A DNA stretch of 64,000 bases from Heligmosomoides polygyrus polygyrus. Lineage: Eukaryota > Nematoda > Chromadorea > Rhabditida > Heligmosomidae. Below, piece after piece: positions 22,977-35,300 of this stretch. The notes under the pieces were generated by a model. It was not told the DNA's origin. It saw nothing but the letters and a program-made list of their open reading frames with translations, and ran no database searches. The position numbers were made by a program, and so were the translations under genes. Location: contig OX377204.1 in the NCBI GenBank assembly GCA_947396885.1, positions 27,163,706 through 27,227,705 of the forward strand, written 5' to 3'. Each line of letters opens with the position of its first letter. The first letter of the stretch is position 1.

Positions 22977-24172
22977 AGAAGGGAAGGATCTGAAGCGTAT
23001 GTCTGAACGAGGGGAGCGAGTCATATAGGGAGAATCCTCACCCCTCAATTAGTAAAAAAAAATTGTTTATTTTTTGCCAAGTCGTTAAACCCAAGGAGTA
23101 GGGGGCCCTTGAAGTCACAATGGAATACGGCGCATCACGAGTTCAGGGGTTTTGTACGCCCGCGATGCCTCTGCCGACAAGCAGCTCGGAGCGCAGTGGA
23201 AGTGGGGTTGCCTCATGCGAGTAGGGTAGGGGGTTTGGTTCTTTGCGCCCTGCTGCATTTTTGCATTTCAACTAACTGGTTGAGATTTGGGGATTCTGAC
23301 GTTTATACCATTTTCGGACGTTTTCTGCGCATTTTCTAGCAGTACGTTGTAGAGAGCACTTTTCTTGCGACTTGTTTATTACCGACCGGATTTATAACCA
23401 AAACGTCTTTGTCAACTTCAAGTTGACGTGCTTCGAAGTCCTTTAGTACGCTGGCCATCCGTTCTGCCAGCTTGATTTCTCTCCTCGAAGGTTCCTTGCC
23501 TAAAGAGGTGGCCCAAAATTCAGCTAGAGCAGGTGGATCACCACTCGAGCATCAGCAGATATTGTTGGTGTTAGGTTTTAGAAAACCTCCAGCACACCTC
23601 TGATTTCCAAGTGACAAGCGAATAAGAAGGAAAGAGTGTATCGATGTCGTTAAGGTTAATTTGCGGGATCCACAGACCTCGTTTCTCATTTTAGCAACCT
23701 CCGACGTCACATCCTGGTCTCTTTTGAAAATCCCTGCAGGATGGCTTTTTTTTTGTTGTACCTGTGTATCACTGGTGTTGAAGATTTCTACATCATCATG
23801 TTGAATACCGCAGAATGCCGCTGGAAAATCGTCTGAAAGTGGTATAGACGCCAGAATCCCCAAATCTCAACCAGTCAGTTGAAATACAAAGATGCAGCAG
23901 CACACAAGAACCAAACCCCCGACCTTCCTCGCATGAGGTAACCCCACTTCCACTGCGCTCCGAGCCGCTTGTCGGCAGAGGCATCGCGGGCGAACAAGAC
24001 CCCCGAACTCGTGATGCGCCGTATTCCATTGTGACTTCAAGGGCCCCGTACTCCTTGGGTTTAACGACCAGGCAAAAAATAAACACATCTTTATACTAAT
24101 TGAGGAGTGGGGATTCTCCCTATATGGCTCGGTCCCCCCGTTCAGACATACGCTTCAGACCCTTCCCTTGTG
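22977..24172. repeat. Foldback repeat with tRNA-like units in both arms
   Basis: Arms of about 360 bp (22977-23339 and 23809-24172) are inverted copies with clear similarity; for example cattccattgtgacttcaag on the right matches the left arm's cttgaagtcacaatggaata. Within each arm is a tRNA-like stretch (ggagcgcagtggaag as A box, ggggtttggttctt as B box), both pointing to the centre. The spacer of about 470 bp has no recognised gene. The open frames in the arms are artefacts of the repeat. Confidence 0.75.
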
Positions 24173-24960
24173 AGGGATGCAAGGATTAGTTTGAAAGATT
24201 CGAGCCAACCACATGGAATTAGAGCTAAGTTCTGTCAAAGAAAACGCATCGACCTTTTGCGACACCCTGCGGCGACATCCAATAACAGACCAAAAGAATC
24301 TTCCTTTCCGGACATGTACACGGAGTCAGTGAAAATCAATGCTTTTATGAACTACAAATATCGACAACGTCGCCGAGCTGGTACTCGTAGCCAGATGTGC
24401 AATATCCAATACTGTACAGCTTTCTACATGAACAAACAGTTGTGATAAGACATCATCTATCGAGAAGCTAACGAACTGCTGTTAATGTGCTTAATATTAA
24501 CTCTGCTACCCGTACGAACGTATCACACATAACTAAGGAGCATGCTAGTCAAGGTAAGATACCAAGCCTATTAGTAGACACATCATATCACTATTTGTTA
24601 ATCAGCGGTGCAGATGAATAACTACCGGAAAATCTAAATCTAAAGTCTGAACAAAAAAAAAACAACTGTTGCTATCCTGAAAGGAAAATACTGGGGACCC
24701 TGAGCACTGACACTTTGAACGGGCTCAGTATACGTGCTAAAATGAAGTAGGGAACCCCGCAACTTATGAGAGCTACGAATCCTGGCTCAGGTGGCAGTCC
24801 GTACATCGACGAAGTTTCCAATCTCTGACGATATTTTTTTTCTCAGTAGATACCTTAACGAGATCTTCAGCGACCCTTCCCCTGGATGCTGCTCTTCTGT
24901 GCAGAGGACGTTGTGCCCGCAAACGAAGACAAAATCGAACTCTAACGAGGAGTGCGTAAA
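24173..24960. other. Unassigned stretch
   Basis: One 112-codon frame starts inside the foldback arm (24107-24445) and has no known motif. Nothing else supported. Confidence 0.35.
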
Positions 24961-25184
24961 CGATAAAGGACGGCATTACTCAATCGTTTTTGGGACGCGC
25001 CACGCATTTTACCTCCGTAGGATATCGCGGAGGTAAGTTGAATGCCTACACAGTGACTGGTGTTGGCCAGCTGCTGGACCAAAACTCGGTGTTTTGTCCT
25101 TCCCAGATAAGCTTGGTATCAATTCACTGTACCTGAGGGATGGAATTCTCGCCTGGCCTGGGGCGAGAGACGCTGCACACCGTC
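24961..25184 (-). repeat. SINE family S, head missing
   Basis: The tail (cgataaaggacggcattactc) and body (tggccagctgctgg, gtccttcccagataagcttg, tggtatcaattcactg) are clear. The tRNA-like head is lost after the word ctggcctgggg. A 5'-truncated or decayed minus-strand copy. Confidence 0.65.
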
Positions 25185-25391
25185 ATAATCCTTGGATTGC
25201 ACAATTCATGGCTCACCACCAACGAATAGCTCCAGTCGTTCCCCTAACTAATTTCGTTCATTAATGCACTTACTGCCGCACTAGCACTACTTTCTGCCCG
25301 TTCAAAAAGTCAGCGCATTTCTGGGTCCTCCTGCGGTTAGACCACATCTCAGTAACTAGCTGGCAGGCTTCGCCACCTTTAATATATAGCG

Positions 25392-26172
25392 TTTTCACGT
25401 CAAATTGACACTCTTCTCTGAAAAAAGTTGATACTTCTGAAACAAAAGTGAACGTCTTTCAAACCGAAACGAGCTTCTTGCAGGTTAAACTGCAGATTGC
25501 AAAATTAAGACTCTCCAAGATGGTAAGAATAATTTTCTGTCGGAAGAAAATTTGGCATCACATTCTTTGAATTTTTTGTTTCGTCCAGATGCTCGAATGA
25601 GTGTGACAATTCTATAAATGTTTTATTTTTTGAGAAAAATAGTAAAATAAGATTTGTTTTGGAGTGCAGCGAGGCAGCAACTATTTGGTGCATTAAAAGG
25701 AGAGGTCGCGCCATGCAGTCGATTAGGTCGTTGCAATTTTTATTCGATTGATAGTGTAAATGCTTCTTTATAATTGTTTTTATTGTGTCGTTTACTGTTG
25801 TGAAACTCCATAGAAACAGAAATTTTTCAATCGAATAAAAAACGCGACGCCTTGGACAAAGGCACGGAGCAATCTCTTCGTTTAGCACTAAAAACGTCCG
25901 CGTTCCTGCTCTGTTAGATAAGCTTCAAGCCATTATTTTTCCTCAAAATTGAGAACTTCATAAAATTTCAAGCAATGTGTTCACTTATTGGGCAAGTGAT
26001 TTAAAACTTCAAAGAAAGTCATCCTAACACATTTTCCTTGTACAACAAAAAATATTCTACCCTTTTTGGAGAGTTCGTTTAATATGGAAAGAACTCGTCT
26101 CGACATGGAAGACGTTCAGTTTGATTTCAAAAGCTCGGCCTGCTTAGCAGAGTGTTCAATTTGACGTGAAAA
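25392..26172. mobile_element. Inverted-repeat element with TTTTCACGTCAAATTGACAC ends
   Basis: The left end ttttcacgtcaaattgacac and right end gtgttcaatttgacgtgaaaa are inverted copies (about 20 bp with one shift). The interior of about 740 bp includes a 127-codon frame (25505-25888, minus) without recognised domain. Decayed relatives are at 34200-34812 and 46667-48331. No sure target duplication was found, so the superfamily is unknown. Confidence 0.6.
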
Positions 26173-26338
26173 CTGTGCAAACAAGCTACCTTTCGGGAAG
26201 TGCTGAGAGTACGTGTCTTTGCCTTAACTACACAAAACTAGGTCCTTCCCAATCGGCACTGCCGCTACAGCTACCCGCAATACTATACAGGAGAACGTCG
26301 TGCGGCTACTGTGAAACGTCGGAGAAGCTCAGCCCTCA

Positions 26339-29300
26339 TCATGTCTTCTTCCTCTCCAGCGTCATAATGTCCGGCCAGTGAAGGCTCGGTTGACTGCAGT
26401 ACATCGAGTTGGACATCTCTGTCGCTGAGCTCCCCTCATCCTTCTGCAGGTCGCTCGCCAAGCACACCTGTACACAGTCCGGATCGACCTCCATCTCTCG
26501 CAGAATACGCAGTGCAATCTACAACGGAAAGAGTTCAAAACGGTGCCTTTAAGAGTCGCCCTATAACGGTGCCTACCAGCTCAACCGCCATTCGACGGTG
26601 AAACAACCGGGGGAAGAACCGGATTTGATGCTGACAGTCAGCACTTTCAATCGCGCTGAGGATTTTTGTTCGTATCTGGAACTTATCGAGTTTCATCTTG
26701 GCAGAACGAACCGGACATCAATATAAATTACCTCGTTAAACTTCTCTTCGCTGAGCAAATCCGGCAGAAGATTGGTGACAACCACTTTGAACGCGCAGTC
26801 AACGGCCAGAAGTGGGTGAGGAATGCAGGCGACTCCCTCTCGTTCACGAGCATCGCGCAGGTGTTCCTTTGTCATCTGAATAGTCATGTTAGTTAACATC
26901 GGCTAGAATGAAAGGCCTAGAGGCTAACGGCGCATATAGAGGTTTGTTGAGCGAAATGGACAGGAACACACTGACAGAAGCAGTGCCGAAACGGATTTCG
27001 TCAGGCCTAACTGCCCGTTCATTTTGCTGTCAGGTGATGAGGAGCGTCATGGCGTGGTAGCGCAGTCGAAGAAGATGTCAGATGTCGCTTGCACTCGATT
27101 TCAGGTACCTAGTTCGGGTTTTCCGCCCAAGCCAAACAAGCCTTCCATTCCTCCCGGGCTGGTGAACAGTTGCTGAACTTGTCTGGGAAAGAAAAACACT
27201 AACTTGTGCATAAGCTGACCACCGTAAGTGACTATATAGGACAAATACACCTCCACGGCATCCCGTAGAAGTATAGTAGAATGCATAGCGCAACCCAACA
27301 GCGGTCGAGTTAAACTCCAGGTCCGACTATCCTTGAATCTCGAGATCGGTGTTTGTTGTCTGTTGATATTGATTAACCACACGAAATTCAGAAATCCGTT
27401 TATTGGCCGACGTTTTGGCAAAATTGCCTCCTTCAAGGGCTTAAATGATAAAGAACATTCACAACGTTGAACGACGAAACCCCTCGACAAAGCCTTACAG
27501 TAAAGTTGATGAAGTACTACTCAGCAAACCAAAGAGATCAAGTGCAAAGAACCGACCTAAGGTAGATCCGCAGAAGTGGATGTTGTGAGACCACAAGCTA
27601 GGCAGGTACTTTAGGTCGTGCCTGTGTTTCGGAGGCATTGGTTTATATAGGGCAGTGACTGCCCTCGTACTGACCTAGGTCAGACAGTGGCCCAGGCCTA
27701 GCTCAGCCCACAAGTCCGAAAACGGGGAAAGTTCGCTGGTGATAGCGAGACATTCCTCTTTCCGGTTAATTTTTGGGTTTTTAGAATGAATGCAAAAAGC
27801 CTCCAGTGTCTTTCGCTCGTGGTTTTTCTGTCAAAATTCTGGGCCTGGAATGCGACATCACTGCGCGAAAGACACTGATTCAAGGTCTCATTTAAGCCTT
27901 TGAAGAAGGCGATTTTGCCGAAACGTCGGCCAATAAACGGATTTCCCAATCTCGTGTGGCTAATCAATATCAACAAACAAAACCTTTATCCTTCACCCTT
28001 AGTTCAAACAAAGGTAGGATGGCAAGAGCACGACCTTTTCATGTTGAAAAGCCATCTATAAGTAACTGCAGAGATAGTGCATATCACCAGTAACAAAATA
28101 ATGGGCCGACTATGGAACCAAACTCTGAAAAACCATTCTAACGAAGACTTTTAGAAATTATATCTACAAGGACAGTGTGAGCCTGACGAGCAAGAAAAAT
28201 GGTTGTAGTAGGAAGAAACGCTTGAAATTTTTGTCCAAATTGTGAAGGAAACTAAACTCCCACTCGGAAACCAAGAGCTGCACATATTGCACAGCATTGT
28301 AACATTCATGGCATAAGGAAATCCCTGACAGTTAAGGAACAAATTCACTTCCGCTTCAGATGAGACGCTGAACGATAGTTTTTGGAAGTTGTGAGAAGTC
28401 GGTGAGTTGAAACATCTAAAAGCCCGAACCGCGCAGATACACTATGTAAGACTTAACACAACTCACCTTGTAGTAAGGCACGTAATACCGTGGACCGGGA
28501 GCATCCTGATCGGGACGGAACCAATGAATATCCGGAATGATCTCAGACGTTGACGGACAGACTAGGTCACCACGTAGCGGAGCACGATCCAGAATGCCTC
28601 GGCTATACGCAGCATTAAGGCTCTGAAAACAGATCTTTGTCATAGAAAAGCATAACAAATCGAAAATTTGCGGGTGAATAGGTGTTGATGATCTCTTCCC
28701 ACAAAATCTGATTACTTCTAGCATCATGCTCAGTCTTCACTGATCACTAACTGCTCGTTACTTTTAACTATTAAATTGAGAATTTCATTGGAGCCGATTT
28801 GGCTAGCGAAGCATTGAAAAAGAAATGACTACCTGCTTTATAAACTAAAAAACGTCAGCAGAGCACTAAATAAGGTACCAACTGCTAAGCACTCTAAGAG
28901 TTTGCAGGTTAGATTGGAGAAATGACATACGTTGGGTTTAATGAGCAATCATTTAAATCCTTTTGCTGCTTATACAGCACTTTCATGTAAAACTGGCAAC
29001 TTCAAAACCAAAGCGAGCGTATTTCTGATCAAAGCAGGTAGTCTCTGAGTCTCTGAGTTCGAAACAATTTTTATCTTAGTAATATTAATCATAACCTTTT
29101 TAGACAACTTATAATTCACCCGCTTTAAAAAGTGAGCACAACACTTTGAACTTTATAAAATTTTTATGCTGCAGAAAGAAATAATGGAAACGGCTTATCT
29201 TAAAGTCCATGAAAGCAGCAACTATAACGTGAATTGGAATCGGAGATAGCGCTATGCACTCGTGATGGACGTTACGCGACTTCTACTAGACCGAGGATAT

Positions 29301-32300
29301 AAATGCTGCTCATTTGAAATTGTGAAGTGAAAGCACGTGTTTTTACAGTTGTTTCTTGCTATACCGTAGACTAGTAACTAAAAACTCCATGCTTAAAATC
29401 CTTTCACCAACCAAAGGAAAATTGCGACGAGTGCATTTATCATTTTAATAAACTCAAAAACTGCTACTTTCGTGCGCTTTAAAATAATCTTCAATCCACT
29501 CTCAGGAAAGTAAACATTTTATTCTATAAAATTTCAAACTTTGTGTTTTCATTTTTAGTATGAGTGATTTTAAAGATTTCTGAGAAAGTAATAGTCAATT
29601 CTCCTCAGACAGCCATTTCGTTTCACCCTCTCAGAAAGTCTGCCTTGATCTGGGAGACGATCATTCCGATTTTTCAGAAGTTCAGTTTAATTTCAGATGT
29701 GTCCAACTTGCTTTGAAGATGGTACAAAACATACTCTATATAGGGGCACGGATACGATCCCAATGGCTGTGTTGAACTAATGCTGGGCGGGGAAGAAGGG
29801 AATGGGACATTTTCATTTCCCGCAAAACAGCAATTAAAAAAGCTGGCGCAGTCCATTGTCCAATAGTGGGTGGATATAGTCATCTAGAGCACAGACTACT
29901 GTTCCATTGTAAACCCAGCACAAAAAAAGGAGCGCGTACACACGACTTACTTGATGAAATGGCGGCAGCACGTAGTCAATGCGAAGATGGGCGGTTACGG
30001 GCGCCAAGATTTCACGAAGCTCCGTTCCGCTTAGATCCGCTCTTTTCACGCCTCGACGACTGATCGAATGCGAAGTATCAGCGATAACATTTGGTTCGCG
30101 TTCCTGAATCAAAATCTGGTAACTAGCAGCGGCAGAGGCCAATTTGTGGGAGAACACTCACCACAGTTAACACAGAGAAATTTTTAACCGTTGCCATAAA
30201 GCCTAATCGAGTCCTTCAGATATCAATGCGTTTTCGGATAAGTAATTCTGTTGTACCCCAACATCTAATTACTTTTAGTAATGATAGAAATGATTGAAAT
30301 TAATTTCTTTAAACTCAAATGGTTGGTACTGGGTTCCAAGCTGTTGTAGTCATTTTTTTTGCTGTCATCAAAACTCTATCTCCAGATGCGACTCGAACGC
30401 GCACCTCCTGCTTACCGGGCAGGAAGGATGCTCTACTCCACTACACCACAGGCGCTGTTTGATCGAAAGTAACGCCCACACCTCGCGAAACCCATCAGCA
30501 CTCACCCGCATATCGGGATCAAGCGCCCGCCGATATCGGCATGAAACTGTGTAAGCTGAAGCTCTCAACAGGAACGATTCAAACTGCAGTGGCGTAGAGC
30601 ATCCTACCTGGCAAGCAGGTGGTGCGGGTTCACGTCTTGCCTGGCGATAGAGTTTCGTTCGCAACAACACAACTATGAGTCTATCTCTAATCTGATCTTT
30701 GACATAGCACTTCCACCATTCTAAGCAAACAAGGATTTCATGTCCACGATTCAACAGTGTCGACAGTGTACCTTCTTTTTTCACAAAACGTTGCCATCAT
30801 TTATTGGGGGGGGGGGGGGCAAAAGTAATGAGACACCCCATGCCGTGTCCACATATCTCGTGGCTAGAGTCTGGTTTCGTGCTTATCGTATTTGTATATT
30901 TGTATGCTACTTACTGAAGCTCATATGAGAAATTACCACTTCTACCCTTTCCAGAAGCATGCCAAAACCGCAGTCTGTCTCATGCCGAAACCCCAGTCTG
31001 ACGAGTCGACCTCGCAAATCTCGCCCAATTCACAACCCCGAGCAGCCTGGGCTCAATATTCACGCAAGATGAGAGGTACGTCTTCTACCTTAACCCTGCC
31101 AAGCAGTGAGTCTGGGTGAGGCTTGGTGACCTGTTACCGGCGAGATGTTCACGGCGAGAAGCACCTTTGGAGCTTTTGGTTCTGCGCCCGTGGATCGCTT
31201 TACCGGAAGCTGTTTCCCAAGAGCACTACGATGAACTCCAAGGCCATGGTGAACGAAATAGAAGAGATGGGCCGGCGACTCGCTCTCATTCATTCGCAGC
31301 GCTTCAAGATGGTTCTCCTCTTCGACAACGCCGCACCCCTTCGGGAACAAGTAACCACGGAGAAGCTTGGCAAGCTGGGCTACGTTCACATGCCTCACCC
31401 ACCGTATTCACAGGACATCTCTCCATGCGACTAGCACTACTTCTTGAGCCTACAGGAGCTTCCTGGTCGGAAGGGACACAAGAACCCAAGCAGACCTCGA
31501 CAACCATATCGAGCAGTTGATCAACACCTGGCCCAAGCAGTTGTGGAAGGATGGGATCAGGAAGTTGGCTGAGCGATGGCAGCAAGGTCATTGCCCTTAA
31601 TGGCAAATACATTCCTCAGCATCGTTGAATTGTAATTGAGTTATAAAGAGATAAAGATTTTTTTCAATTTGTCTCATATTACTTTTGCCCCCCCCCCTAA
31701 TATACTCCTAACACACTCAATAATCCCAAGATAGGCAATGACAACAAACCTCCATACGGCGTAACAGTTCATGCTCTCCCCATCGAATGACCGCTTCTAG
31801 CACGTCGACTTCTGTCGCCTAAAGCAGGTACATATCTCGATTCGATCATTTTCATCTGCTTGTAGCATCCTTCAGAGGTTTTGCACACAAGAACGTGGGT
31901 AACGCAGTCGAGAGGGCGCCCATATCGCGTGCACCTCGAATCAAAGTTGGAGTAATCTCGCCCAAATCAACCGATCATTACATATTGCTTGGAAGCCAGT
32001 GAATTGGTATCGGACTTCTCAGAAGAATAAAACAGACATGTAGGGCGTTCGGAAAACATTGCATCGACCAAACATGCATTCAGTTTTTCTCCATCATAAC
32101 CGTAGAAATGGAATGCGCACTGCACTCCACAAACGAATCCATTAGCGCACACCGTTATCCTCCTTTTAGTTGTACGCGCAAAGAAAAACAAAGGACCAAT
32201 CCAAACATAGTCCTACCCTCACGTGATCAGACGATGAACTGGAGATGGGTAAACAGGACGTACTCTAGCGCGCAAAAGCTACACTTCATTTCCAATTTTG

Positions 32301-35300
32301 TCGGAATTGTCGGACAGGGAAAGTGAAGAGATACCCTCCATCCACTCACTGGGACACCAACCTTCAGACAAGTCAGTGTTTCATTCTCGCCGTAGAAACC
32401 AACTACGAACTCACCGACAACGGAAATTAAAGGGTTGGCAGACTGGATGCAGATGTTGATCAGTCGACTCACAATAGCAGTACATCTTTCCAATTTAACA
32501 AAGGATTGTTCTTCCAATAAGTCCTGCTTTGATTACAAAATACTTCGCTAGCACAGAATTGCTCAGCTCATTAAGAACAGAAGACAACGAAAGCAAGCCC
32601 AACTACTTGATCGGCAGATATTCACGACCTCAGAGTACTTTATCGCATCCCTTACATTACCTTATACCTCTAAATGTACTATACAAAGTGGTGGCTCCTT
32701 ATTGGTCTTATCACACTACACAAGTAATACAAGGCCAATTCAAGTGACAGTAAACGTGATGGTATTTGAAAATTCCCGAAAAGAGCTCAGGGGCGTGCCT
32801 ACATTCAACAGGATATCAAATGCTTCCCTACCAGTGGAGCATTTTGTCTATACCTCACCAACGGTAAGCAGGACTACTTGGAGGAATTACTAAACTAACC
32901 TGAAGGAAGTGACTTTGCACACAAGCGATCAGGCTCTCCAGAGAGATGTCGAACAGACAGTGCGTAGAAGCAATTTGTGAAAATTCTGATTCCAGATAGC
33001 TGAAAGCGAAATTTAACAACTTCCGTGATCGAATACGTAGAGCGAAACGAGTTTTGACCCTAAATCTACAATGCCCTTCGATGCAAAACAGGCTGAAGAC
33101 CTATTAACCAACATTTCGAAACATGCGGAGCGAAAATGAACAAAACTGTGGCCATTGTGACCTAATCGCCTTTGCTAAATGCCCCTCAGCGATGAATTAG
33201 TGCCCTTCGTTTTTGCAAACACACCTCTGAGCGCAACGTGCCACATACTGGGATCCTCCATCGCAAGCCCAAGTCGAAATTGAGACGCAGCTTTCCTGAC
33301 ATAGCGAGGACACAATCACGTCTTCGCATACTGCAACACAAAAGCGATGTCTTCAACACTGGCTATCGTCTGATCAATAAAGAACCCCTGCTAACTCACG
33401 CTGGACGAGCTTTTCTAGGGCAAAGAACTTAGCGATGTGGATCAGCTGGATGGCTCGGTGAAGAGGTGAATGTGGGCTGCGACCTGCAACTATCGCTCGG
33501 GCTTCCGACAGTGACGACTGCGATATTGTCGTGTCAGACATCTGGAAAGACCGGTACAACCTTATAGTACAGGTTCGTCATGCACTACATTAACTGAGCT
33601 TCCTGTATCTCCACGGTCGGAACATTAGTCTGACCATGCGATCGATAGAATTGCGGTTTTACTACCAGAGGTCCACCGCAAGTCACTATGAAGACCGAAA
33701 GCTCATTTAGATTGTTTCTACAGTATTCTGTAGAAGATTCATGGACATAAGAGATAATGATAAAGGACGGCGTTACTCAATCCTTCTTGGGATGCGCCAC
33801 GCATTCTGCGTCTACGGGATGTCGTGGAGGCGATTTGAATGCGTATTTGGCCATATAATGACTTGCGGTGGCCAACCGATAAACAATTAGACGTTTTATC
33901 CTTCCCAGACAATTATGGCACCAATTCACCGACCCCGGGGGATGCAGGGCTTGGTTGGCCTGGGCGGGAAATCCGAAACAAGAGCCTAGTATCGGGTGCA
34001 GGCGACAGCCGGCACCTCTTCCGCCTGCGCTACGCGCGCCTAATCGCAGACATACCAAGAGGAATTGAATAAGGCCGACCTTTCTCATCTTACAAATAGG
34101 GAGCGAGAGAAGGAACTTATCGAAAGAAGTTCACTAAAATTTTTGTAACCCGTTCCGTTCAAACCAAACCCGTCATTCCAAATGTAGCTTACTCGTTCAC
34201 CTTCTTGTGAAACTGGACGTTTTTTCGAAGTCAGTTGGACATTTTTGAAGTCAGGCTGCCTTGCAAACCAAAAGTAACGTCTTGCAGATTAAACTACACA
34301 CTCTCCATGAAGATCAAAATAAATTTTTGCCTTGACAGTTCTTCTTACTTCTTTGAAAATCTGATTTATCTGCCTAATAAAGTATAAAATATAAATTTGC
34401 AGCTTTTTTAGGATAAAAATGATTCAAGTGTAGTTTTAAAGTATAGGAAAGCAGCAAAATATAAGTGTATCAAAATAAGAGAACAAGCCATCCCTTTGGA
34501 GAGGACGCTGCGATTTTCCTCTGTTTAGATTAGATTTTGAAGTTTTAGATTAGGAGTTCCATTTTAGCGCAACTATCCAGAAGTCAATGGCACGACAAAT
34601 GCAAATGTAGAAGGTACGAATATTTTCAGTGCGCAGCTTCGAGGCAGATGAATTACAAATTTTCTAAGAAGGTCATAACAAGCTTTTTTTAAAATTTGGA
34701 CTAGTTAGAATATCCGACTTAATATGGTAGACGCCAGTTTCGAACTGCAAGACGATCTGTCTGATTTCAACGGCTTCAAGCCTGCTTTGAAGTGTTCAAT
34801 TCGACGTAAACATAAATAAATAATTAATCGTAAACATAAATAAATAAAAATAATTCAGCGCCTTCAAACACTTTCAATTTATCAGGAAAATGTTACAGAT
34901 AATGCACTCCGAGACAAACCAGAAATTTTTTTCTGTACGATCAAATCGGGGCAGAACGAAACCCGAAAGTCCATGACCTCCATGGACAGCCGCAGAGTCA
35001 TAAACCCGCAATCACATGGGATATGGGGAAAAAACGGAGGGCACAGAGGAGAGAGTAAATCAATTTGTCTACAATGCTGCACTATTACTGTTCCATGCGA
35101 TATCGTGGACACACACAATGCGAAATAGCTGTGCGCTATGACCATCACTGGCCGGGTGATGAACAGGTTGACGTTTTGTTTCTCTATTGACATTCATCAA
35201 CCAACTTTTCGACACAAAATGGTTGGAAGCCGATATTGGCATGGTGAGACCCGAACAAAGAATCTCAAATCTTTTTTTCGATTTACTCATTTCGCAAACC

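Noticed and set aside
31116..31612. Overlapping frames of more than 100 codons on both strands
   Set aside because: All lie within the mariner transposase remnant; only the mariner frame matches a known protein family.
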